Shown here piece after piece: positions 51,447-62,918 of a DNA stretch of 64,000 bases (position 1 is its first letter; every line of letters begins with the position of its first letter). The DNA is from Halictus rubicundus (taxonomy: Eukaryota > Arthropoda > Insecta > Hymenoptera > Halictidae). Both the position numbers and the translations under genes were made by a program. The stretch is taken from contig NW_027488983.1 in the NCBI RefSeq assembly GCF_050948215.1, positions 102,227 to 166,226 of the forward strand. Direction: 5' to 3'. The notes below the pieces were generated by a model, which made no database searches, was not told the DNA's origin, and was given only the letters and a program-made list of their open reading frames with translations.

Positions 51447-51972
51447 GTATAGAGGATAGTATAGGATTGAGGATAGGATAGGATAGAGGATAGGATAGGA
51501 TAGAGGATAGGATAGGATACAGGATATGATAGGATAGAGGATAGGATATGATAGAGGATGGGATAGGATAGAGGATAGGATAGGATAGAGGATAGGATAG
51601 GATAGAGGATATGATAGGATAGAGGATAGGATAGGATAGAGCATAGGATAGGATATAGGATAGGATATAGGATAGGATAGAGGATAGGATAGAGGATAGG
51701 ATAGGGGATAGGACATAATAGAGGATAGGATAGGATAGAGGATAGGATAGGATAGAGGATAGGATAGGATAGAGGATAGGATAGAGGATAGGATAGAGGA
51801 TAGGATAGAGGATAGGACATAATAGAGGATAGGATAGGATAGGATAGAGGATAGGATAGGATAGAGGATAGGATAGAATAGAGGATGGGATAGAGGATAG
51901 GATAGGATAGAGGATAGGATAGAATAGAGGATAGGATAGAGGATAGGATAGGATAGAGGATAGGATAGGATA
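51447..51972. repeat. Variant-rich stretch with GGATATAGG and GGACATAATAG units
   Basis: GATAGTATAGG, GATACAGGATATG, two GGATATAGG units near 51,652 and 51,664, 12-bp unit runs near 51,775-51,810, and GGACATAATAGAGG at about 51,713 and 51,807, 94 bp apart. No gene is seen. Confidence 0.72.
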
Positions 51973-52378
51973 GAGGATAGGCTAGGATAGAGGATAGGAT
52001 AGGATAGAGGATAGGATAGGATAGAGGATAGGATAGGATAGAGGATAGGATAGGATAGACGATAGGATAGGATAGAGGATAGGATAGGATAGAGGGTAGG
52101 ATAGGATAGAGGATAGGATAGGATAGAGGATAGGAAATGATAGAGGATAGGATAGGATAGAGGATAGGATAGGATAGAGGATAGGATAGGATAGAGGATA
52201 GGATAGGATAGAGGATAGGATAGGATAGAGCATAGGATAGGATGGAGGATACGATATAATAGAGGATACGATAATAGATAGGATAGGATAGGATAGAGGA
52301 TAGGATAGGAAAGAGGATTCGATATTATAGACGATAGGATAGGATAGAGTATAGGATAGGATAGAGGATAGGATAGAG
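51973..52378. repeat. GGCTAGG - D - E module, right member of the 1,713-bp pair
   Basis: GGCTAGG is near 51,980, D (GATGGAGG) at 52,241 and E at about 52,312. It matches 50,260-50,665 in order and spacing. Confidence 0.87.
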
Positions 52379-54434
52379 GATAGGATAGGATAGAGGATAG
52401 GATAGGATAGAGGATAGGATAGGATAGAGGATAGGATAGGATAGAGGATAGGATAGGATAGAGGATAGGATAGGATAGAGGATAGGATAGGATAGAGGAT
52501 AGGCTAGGATAGACGATAGGATAGGATAGAGGATAGGATAGGATAGAGGATAGGTTAGGATAGAGGATAGGATAGGATAGAGGATAGGATAGGATAGAGG
52601 ATAGGATAGGATAGAGGATAGGAAAGGATAGAGGATAGGATAGGATAGAGGATAGGATAGGATAGAGGATAGGATAGGATAGAGGATAGGATAGGATAGA
52701 GGATAGGATAGGATAGAGGATAGGATAGGTTAGAGGATTCGATATTATAGACGATAGGATAGGATAGAGTATAGGATAGGATAGAGGATAGGATAGGATA
52801 GAGGATAGGATAGGATAGAGGATATGATAGGATAGAGGATAGGATAGGGTAGAGGATAGGATAGGATAGAGGATAGGATAGGATAGAGGATAGGATAGAG
52901 GATAGGATAGGATAGAGGATAGGATAGGATAGAGGATAGGATAGGATAGAGGATAGGATAGGATAGAGGATAGGATAGGATAGAGGATAGGATAGGATAG
53001 AGGATAGGATAGAGGATAGAGGATAGGATAGGATATAGGATAGGATAGGATACAGGATAGGATAGGATAGAGGATAGGATATGATAGAGGATGGGATAGG
53101 ATAGAGGATAGGATAGGATAGAGGATAGGATAGGATAGAGGATATGATAGGATAGAGGATAGGATAGGATAGAGCATAGGATAGGGTAGAGGATAGGATA
53201 GAGGATAGGATAGAGGATAGGATAGAGGATAGGACATAATAGAGGATAGGATAGGATAGGATAGAGGATAGGATAGGATAGAGGATAGGATAGAATAGAG
53301 GATGGGATAGAGGATAGGATAGGATAGAGGATAGGATAGAATAGAGGATAGGATAGAGGATAGGATAGGATAGAGGATAGGATAGGATAGAGGATAGGAT
53401 AGGATAGAGGGTAGGATAGGATAGAGGATAGGATAGGATAGAGGATAGGAAATGATAGAGGATAGGATAGGATAGAGGATAGGATAGGATAGAGGATAGG
53501 ATAGGATAGAGGATAGGATAGGATAGAGGATAGGATAGGATAGAGCATAGGATAGGATGGAGGATACGATATAATAGAGGATACGATAATAGATAGGATA
53601 GGATAGGATAGAGGATAGGATAGGAAAGAGGATTCGATATTATAGACGATAGGATAGGATAGAGTATAGGATAGAATAGAGGATAGGATAGGATAGAGGA
53701 TAGGATAGAGGATAGGATAGGATAGAGGATAGGATAGGATAGAGGATAGGCTAGGATAGAGGATAGGATAGGATAGAGGATAGGATAGGATAGAGGATAG
53801 GATAGGATAGAGGATATGATAGGATAGAGGATAGGATAGGATAGAGCATAGGATAGGATGGAGGATACGATATAATAGAGGATACGATAATAGATAGGAT
53901 AGGATAGGATAGAGGATAGGATAGGAAAGAGGATTCGATATTATAGACGATAGGATAGGATAGAGTATAGGATAGAATAGAGGATAGGATAGGTTAGAGG
54001 ATAGGATAGGATAGAGGATAGGATAGGATAGAGGATAGGATAGGATAGAGGATAGGATAGGATAGAGGAGGGGATAGGATAGAGGATAGGATAGGATAGA
54101 GGATAGGATAGGATAGAGGATAGGATAGGATAGGATAGAGGATATTATAGGGTAGAGGATAGGATAGGATAGAGGATACGATATGATAGAGGATAGGAAA
54201 GAGGATAGGATATAATACAGTATAGGATAGGATTGAGTATAGGATGGGATAGAGGATAGGATAGGATAGAGGATAGGATAGGATAGAGGATAGGATAGGA
54301 TAGAGGATAGGATAGGATAGAGGATAGGATAGGATGGAGGATAGGAAAGGATAGAGGATAGGATAGGATAGAGGATAGGATAGGATAGAGGATAGGATAG
54401 GATAGAGGATAGTATAGGATAGAGCATAGGTTAG
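52379..54434. repeat. Domain 2 satellite with repeated D and E markers
   Basis: E markers occur at about 52,735, 53,630 and 53,932; D markers at about 53,560 and 53,860. D and E together therefore recur about 302 bp apart. GGCTAGG units lie near 52,502 and 53,749, a 12-bp unit run near 53,190-53,235, GGACATAATAG near 53,233 and a C marker near 54,178. The stretch ends at a GAGCATAGGTTAGG unit, after which the 4,242-bp tandem block begins. Confidence 0.78.
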
Positions 54435-56899
54435 GATGGAGGATACGATATAATAGAGGATACGATAATAGATAGGATAGGATAGGATAGAGGATAGGAT
54501 AGGAAAGAGGATTCGATATTATAGACGATAGGATAGGATAGAGTATAGGATAGAATAGAGGATAGGATAGGATAGAGGATAGGATAGAGGATAGGATAGG
54601 ATAGAGGATAGGATAGGATAGAGGATAGGCTAGGATAGAGGATAGGATAGGATAGAGGATAGGATAGGATAGAGGATAGGATAGGATAGATGATATGATA
54701 GGATAGAGGATAGGATAGGATAGAGGATAGGATAGGATAGAGGATAGGATAGGATAGAGGATAGGATAGGATAGAGGATATGAAAGGATAGAGGATAGGA
54801 TAGGATAGAGGATAGGATAGGATAGAGGATAGGATAGGATAGAGGATAGGATAGGATAGAGGATAGGATAGGATAGAGCATAGGATAGGATGGAGGATAC
54901 GATATAATAGAGGCTACGATAATAGATAGGATAGGATAGGATAGAGGATAGGATAGGAAAGAGGATTCGATATTATAGACGATAGGATAGGATAGAGTAT
55001 AGGATAGAATAGAGGATAGGATAGGATAGAGGATATTATAGGGTAGAGGATAGGATAGGATAGAGGATACGATATGATAGAGGATAGGAAAGAGGATAGG
55101 ATATAATACAGTATAGGATAGGATTGAGTATAGGATGGGATAGAGGATAGGATAGGGTATTGGATATGATAGAGGATGGGATAGGATAGAGGATAGGATA
55201 GGATAGAGGATAGGATAGGATAGAGGATATGATAGGATAGAGGATAGGATAGGATAGAGCATAGGATAGGGTAGAGGATAGGATAGAGGATAGGATAGAG
55301 GATAGGATAGAGGATAGGACATAATAGAGGATAGGATAGGATAGGATAGAGGATAGGATAGGATAGAGGATAGGATAGAATAGAGGATGGGATAGAGGAT
55401 AGGATAGGATAGAGGATAGGATAGAATAGAGGATAGGATAGAGGATAGGATAGGATAGAGGATAGGATAGGATAGAGGATAGGATAGGATAGAGGGTAGG
55501 ATAGGATAGAGGATAGGATAGGATAGAGGATAGGAAATGATAGAGGATAGGATAGGATAGAGGATAGGATAGGATAGAGGATAGGATAGGATAGAGGATA
55601 GGATAGGATAGAGGATAGGATAGGATAGAGCATAGGATAGGATGGAGGATACGATATAATAGAGGATACGATAATAGATAGGATAGGATAGGATAGAGGA
55701 TAGGATAGGATAGAGGATAGGATAGGATAGAGGATAGGATAGGATAGAGGATATGATAGGATAGAGGATAGGATAGGATAGAGGATAGGATAGGATAGAG
55801 GATAGGATAGGATAGAGGATAGGATAGGATAGAGGATATGAAAGGATAGAGGATAGGATAGGATAGAGGATAGGATAGGATAGAGGATAGGATAGGATAG
55901 AGGATAGGATAGGATAGAGGATAGGATAGGATAGAGCATAGGATAGGATGGAGGATACGATATAATAGAGGCTACGATAATAGATAGGATAGGATAGGAT
56001 AGAGGATAGGATAGGAAAGAGGATTCGATATTATAGACGATAGGATAGGATAGAGTATAGGATAGAATAGAGGATAGGATAGGATAGAGGATATTATAGG
56101 GTAGAGGATAGGATAGGATAGAGGATACGATATGATAGAGGATAGGAAAGAGGATAGGATATAATACAGTATAGGATAGGATTGAGTATAGGATGGGATA
56201 GAGGATAGGATAGGGTATTGGATATGATAGAGGATAGGATATAATAGAGGATAGGATAGGGTATAGGATAGGATAGGATAGAGGATAGGATAGGAAAGAG
56301 GATTCGATATTATAGACGATAGGATAGGATAGAGTATAGGATAGAATAGAGGATAGGATAGGTTAGAGGATTCGATATTATAGACGATAGGATAGGATAG
56401 AGTATAGGATAGGATAGAGGATAGGATAGGATAGAGGATAGGATAGGATAGAGGATATGATAGGATAGAGGATAGGATAGGGTAGAGGATAGGATAGGAT
56501 AGAGGATAGGATAGGATAGAGGAGAGGATATGATAGAGGATAGGATAGGACAGAGGATAGGATAGTATAGAGGATAGTATAGGATAGAGGATAGGATAGG
56601 ATAGAGGATAGGATAGGATAGAGGATAGGATAGGATAGAGGATAGGATAGGATAGAGGATAGGATAGGATAGAGGATATTATAGGGTAGAGGATAGGATA
56701 GGGTAGAGGATAGGATAGGATAGAGGATAGGATATAATAGAGGATAGGATATGATAGAGGATAGGATAGGATAGAGGATAGGATAGTATAGAGGATAGTA
56801 TAGGATAGAGGATAGGATAGGATAGAGGATAGGATAGGATAGAGGATAGTATAGGATAGAGGATAGGATAGGATAGAGGAGAGGATAGGATAGAGGATA

Positions 56900-57560
56900 G
56901 GATAGGATAGAGGATAGGATAGGATAGAGGATAGGATAGGATAGAGGATATTATAGGGTAGAGGATAGGATAGGATAGAGGATACGATATGATAGAGGAT
57001 AGGAAAGAGGATAGAATATAATACAGTATAGGATAGGATTGAGTATAGGATGGGATAGAGGATAGGATAGGGTATTGGATAGGATAGAGGATAGGATAGG
57101 ATAGAGGATAGGATGGGATACACGATAGGATAGGATAGAGAATAGGATATGATAGAGGATAGGATAGGATAGAGAATAGGATAGGATAGAGGATACGATA
57201 GGATAGAGGATAGGAACGAGGATAGGATATAATACAGTATAGGATAGGATTGAGTATAGGATGGGATAGAGGATAGGATAGGGTATTGGATAGGATAGAG
57301 GATAGGATAGGATAGAGGATAGGATAGGATAGAGGATAGGATGGGATACAGGATAGGATAGGATAGAGGATAGGATATGATAGAGGATAGGATAGGATAG
57401 AGAATAGGATAGGATAGAGGATAGGAAGGATTGAGGATAGGATAGGATAAAGGATAGGATAGGATAGAGGATAGGATAGGATAGAGGATAGGATAGGATA
57501 CAGGATAGGATAGGATAGAGGATAGGATAGGATACAGGATAGGATAGGATAGAGGATAGG
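56900..57560. repeat. 676-bp duplication inside the 4,242-bp block, left member
   Basis: GATATTATAGGG (56,947), GAATATAATACAG (57,013), GATGGGATACACG and GGAACGAGG recur 676 bp downstream. The pair diverges near 57,560, where this member stays canonical and the other reads GATATGATAGAGGATGGG. The same pair is carried into the second 4,242-bp copy (61,189 and 61,865). Confidence 0.88.
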
Positions 57561-57575
57561 ATAGGATAGAGGATA

Positions 57576-58236
57576 GGATAGGATAGAGGATAGGATAGGA
57601 TAGAGGATAGGATAGGATAGAGGATATTATAGGGTAGAGGATAGGATAGGATAGAGGATACGATATGATAGAGGATAGGAAAGAGGATAGAATATAATAC
57701 AGTATAGGATAGGATTGAGTATAGGATGGGATAGAGGATAGGATAGGGTATTGGATAGGATAGAGGATAGGATAGGATAGAGGATAGGATGGGATACACG
57801 ATAGGATAGGATAGAGAATAGGATATGATAGAGGATAGGATAGGATAGAGAATAGGATAGGATAGAGGATACGATAGGATAGAGGATAGGAACGAGGATA
57901 GGATATAATACAGTATAGGATAGGATTGAGTATAGGATGGGATAGAGGATAGGATAGGGTATTGGATAGGATAGAGGATAGGATAGGATAGAGGATAGGA
58001 TAGGATAGAGGATAGGATGGGATACAGGATAGGATAGGATAGAGGATAGGATATGATAGAGGATAGGATAGGATAGAGAATAGGATAGGATAGAGGATAG
58101 GAAGGATTGAGGATAGGATAGGATAAAGGATAGGATAGGATAGAGGATAGGATAGGATAGAGGATAGGATAGGATACAGGATAGGATAGGATAGAGGATA
58201 GGATAGGATACAGGATAGGATAGGATAGAGGATAGG
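57576..58236. repeat. 676-bp duplication inside the 4,242-bp block, right member
   Basis: GATATTATAGGG is at 57,623 and GAATATAATACAG at 57,689. The order matches the left member to about 58,236. Confidence 0.88.
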
Positions 58237-58676
58237 ATATGATAGAGGATGGGATAGGATAGAGGATAGGATAGGATAGAGGATAGGATAGGATAGAGGA
58301 TAGGATAGGATAGAGGATAGGATAGAGGATAGGATAGAGGATAGGATAGAGGATAGGATAGGGTATTGGATAGGATTGAGGATAGGATAGGATAGAGGAT
58401 AGGATAGGATAGAGGATAGGATAGGATACAGGATAGGATAGGATAGAGGATAGGATATGATAGAGGATGGGATAGGATAGAGGATAGGATAGGATAGAGG
58501 ATAGGATAGGATAGATTATAGGATAGGATAGAGGATAGGATAGGATAGAGGATAGGATAGGATAGAGGATAGGATAGAGGATAGGATAGAGGATAGGATA
58601 GAGAATAGGATATGATACAGGATAGGATAGAGGATAGGATATGATAGAAGATGGGATAGGATAGAGGATAGGATAG

Positions 58677-61600
58677 GATGGAGGATACGATATAATAGAG
58701 GATACGATAATAGATAGGATAGGATAGGATAGAGGATAGGATAGGAAAGAGGATTCGATATTATAGACGATAGGATAGGATAGAGTATAGGATAGAATAG
58801 AGGATAGGATAGGATAGAGGATAGGATAGAGGATAGGATAGGATAGAGGATAGGATAGGATAGAGGATAGGCTAGGATAGAGGATAGGATAGGATAGAGG
58901 ATAGGATAGGATAGAGGATAGGATAGGATAGATGATATGATAGGATAGAGGATAGGATAGGATAGAGGATAGGATAGGATAGAGGATAGGATAGGATAGA
59001 GGATAGGATAGGATAGAGGATATGAAAGGATAGAGGATAGGATAGGATAGAGGATAGGATAGGATAGAGGATAGGATAGGATAGAGGATAGGATAGGATA
59101 GAGGATAGGATAGGATAGAGCATAGGATAGGATGGAGGATACGATATAATAGAGGCTACGATAATAGATAGGATAGGATAGGATAGAGGATAGGATAGGA
59201 AAGAGGATTCGATATTATAGACGATAGGATAGGATAGAGTATAGGATAGAATAGAGGATAGGATAGGATAGAGGATATTATAGGGTAGAGGATAGGATAG
59301 GATAGAGGATACGATATGATAGAGGATAGGAAAGAGGATAGGATATAATACAGTATAGGATAGGATTGAGTATAGGATGGGATAGAGGATAGGATAGGGT
59401 ATTGGATATGATAGAGGATGGGATAGGATAGAGGATAGGATAGGATAGAGGATAGGATAGGATAGAGGATATGATAGGATAGAGGATAGGATAGGATAGA
59501 GCATAGGATAGGGTAGAGGATAGGATAGAGGATAGGATAGAGGATAGGATAGAGGATAGGACATAATAGAGGATAGGATAGGATAGGATAGAGGATAGGA
59601 TAGGATAGAGGATAGGATAGAATAGAGGATGGGATAGAGGATAGGATAGGATAGAGGATAGGATAGAATAGAGGATAGGATAGAGGATAGGATAGGATAG
59701 AGGATAGGATAGGATAGAGGATAGGATAGGATAGAGGGTAGGATAGGATAGAGGATAGGATAGGATAGAGGATAGGAAATGATAGAGGATAGGATAGGAT
59801 AGAGGATAGGATAGGATAGAGGATAGGATAGGATAGAGGATAGGATAGGATAGAGGATAGGATAGGATAGAGCATAGGATAGGATGGAGGATACGATATA
59901 ATAGAGGATACGATAATAGATAGGATAGGATAGGATAGAGGATAGGATAGGATAGAGGATAGGATAGGATAGAGGATAGGATAGGATAGAGGATATGATA
60001 GGATAGAGGATAGGATAGGATAGAGGATAGGATAGGATAGAGGATAGGATAGGATAGAGGATAGGATAGGATAGAGGATATGAAAGGATAGAGGATAGGA
60101 TAGGATAGAGGATAGGATAGGATAGAGGATAGGATAGGATAGAGGATAGGATAGGATAGAGGATAGGATAGGATAGAGCATAGGATAGGATGGAGGATAC
60201 GATATAATAGAGGCTACGATAATAGATAGGATAGGATAGGATAGAGGATAGGATAGGAAAGAGGATTCGATATTATAGACGATAGGATAGGATAGAGTAT
60301 AGGATAGAATAGAGGATAGGATAGGATAGAGGATATTATAGGGTAGAGGATAGGATAGGATAGAGGATACGATATGATAGAGGATAGGAAAGAGGATAGG
60401 ATATAATACAGTATAGGATAGGATTGAGTATAGGATGGGATAGAGGATAGGATAGGGTATTGGATATGATAGAGGATAGGATATAATAGAGGATAGGATA
60501 GGGTATAGGATAGGATAGGATAGAGGATAGGATAGGAAAGAGGATTCGATATTATAGACGATAGGATAGGATAGAGTATAGGATAGAATAGAGGATAGGA
60601 TAGGTTAGAGGATTCGATATTATAGACGATAGGATAGGATAGAGTATAGGATAGGATAGAGGATAGGATAGGATAGAGGATAGGATAGGATAGAGGATAT
60701 GATAGGATAGAGGATAGGATAGGGTAGAGGATAGGATAGGATAGAGGATAGGATAGGATAGAGGAGAGGATATGATAGAGGATAGGATAGGACAGAGGAT
60801 AGGATAGTATAGAGGATAGTATAGGATAGAGGATAGGATAGGATAGAGGATAGGATAGGATAGAGGATAGGATAGGATAGAGGATAGGATAGGATAGAGG
60901 ATAGGATAGGATAGAGGATATTATAGGGTAGAGGATAGGATAGGGTAGAGGATAGGATAGGATAGAGGATAGGATATAATAGAGGATAGGATATGATAGA
61001 GGATAGGATAGGATAGAGGATAGGATAGTATAGAGGATAGTATAGGATAGAGGATAGGATAGGATAGAGGATAGGATAGGATAGAGGATAGTATAGGATA
61101 GAGGATAGGATAGGATAGAGGAGAGGATAGGATAGAGGATAGGATAGGATAGAGGATAGGATAGGATAGAGGATAGGATAGGATAGAGGATATTATAGGG
61201 TAGAGGATAGGATAGGATAGAGGATACGATATGATAGAGGATAGGAAAGAGGATAGAATATAATACAGTATAGGATAGGATTGAGTATAGGATGGGATAG
61301 AGGATAGGATAGGGTATTGGATAGGATAGAGGATAGGATAGGATAGAGGATAGGATGGGATACACGATAGGATAGGATAGAGAATAGGATATGATAGAGG
61401 ATAGGATAGGATAGAGAATAGGATAGGATAGAGGATACGATAGGATAGAGGATAGGAACGAGGATAGGATATAATACAGTATAGGATAGGATTGAGTATA
61501 GGATGGGATAGAGGATAGGATAGGGTATTGGATAGGATAGAGGATAGGATAGGATAGAGGATAGGATAGGATAGAGGATAGGATGGGATACAGGATAGGA

Positions 61601-62918
61601 TAGGATAGAGGATAGGATATGATAGAGGATAGGATAGGATAGAGAATAGGATAGGATAGAGGATAGGAAGGATTGAGGATAGGATAGGATAAAGGATAGG
61701 ATAGGATAGAGGATAGGATAGGATAGAGGATAGGATAGGATACAGGATAGGATAGGATAGAGGATAGGATAGGATACAGGATAGGATAGGATAGAGGATA
61801 GGATAGGATAGAGGATAGGATAGGATAGAGGATAGGATAGGATAGAGGATAGGATAGGATAGAGGATATTATAGGGTAGAGGATAGGATAGGATAGAGGA
61901 TACGATATGATAGAGGATAGGAAAGAGGATAGAATATAATACAGTATAGGATAGGATTGAGTATAGGATGGGATAGAGGATAGGATAGGGTATTGGATAG
62001 GATAGAGGATAGGATAGGATAGAGGATAGGATGGGATACACGATAGGATAGGATAGAGAATAGGATATGATAGAGGATAGGATAGGATAGAGAATAGGAT
62101 AGGATAGAGGATACGATAGGATAGAGGATAGGAACGAGGATAGGATATAATACAGTATAGGATAGGATTGAGTATAGGATGGGATAGAGGATAGGATAGG
62201 GTATTGGATAGGATAGAGGATAGGATAGGATAGAGGATAGGATAGGATAGAGGATAGGATGGGATACAGGATAGGATAGGATAGAGGATAGGATATGATA
62301 GAGGATAGGATAGGATAGAGAATAGGATAGGATAGAGGATAGGAAGGATTGAGGATAGGATAGGATAAAGGATAGGATAGGATAGAGGATAGGATAGGAT
62401 AGAGGATAGGATAGGATACAGGATAGGATAGGATAGAGGATAGGATAGGATACAGGATAGGATAGGATAGAGGATAGGATATGATAGAGGATGGGATAGG
62501 ATAGAGGATAGGATAGGATAGAGGATAGGATAGGATAGAGGATAGGATAGGATAGAGGATAGGATAGAGGATAGGATAGAGGATAGGATAGAGGATAGGA
62601 TAGGGTATTGGATAGGATTGAGGATAGGATAGGATAGAGGATAGGATAGGATAGAGGATAGGATAGGATACAGGATAGGATAGGATAGAGGATAGGATAT
62701 GATAGAGGATGGGATAGGATAGAGGATAGGATAGGATAGAGGATAGGATAGGATAGATTATAGGATAGGATAGAGGATAGGATAGGATAGAGGATAGGAT
62801 AGGATAGAGGATAGGATAGAGGATAGGATAGAGGATAGGATAGAGAATAGGATATGATACAGGATAGGATAGAGGATAGGATATGATAGAAGATGGGATA
62901 GGATAGAGGATAGGATAG
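58677..62918. repeat. 4,242-bp tandem block, copy 2
   Basis: It is in register with copy 1 over its whole length. In the stretches compared by eye I saw no length change and no base difference. It includes its own copy of the nested 676-bp duplication, which shows that the nested event came before the 4,242-bp amplification. Confidence 0.93.

Larger units (their letters stand above)
54435..58676. repeat. 4,242-bp tandem block, copy 1
   Basis: GAGGATACG of the D marker at 54,439 recurs at 58,681 and 62,923, both steps exactly 4,242 bp. Other landmarks hold the same register across copies 1 and 2 (GAGGCTACG at 54,910 and 59,152, and at 55,970 and 60,212). The copy contains four D markers, five E markers, GGCTAGG (about 54,628), runs of 12-bp units near 55,275 and 58,325, and an internal 676-bp duplication. 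The left edge is set by GAGCATAGGTTAGG in copy 1 facing GAGGATAGGATAGG in copy 2. The period is 249 units plus 9 bp. Confidence 0.93.
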
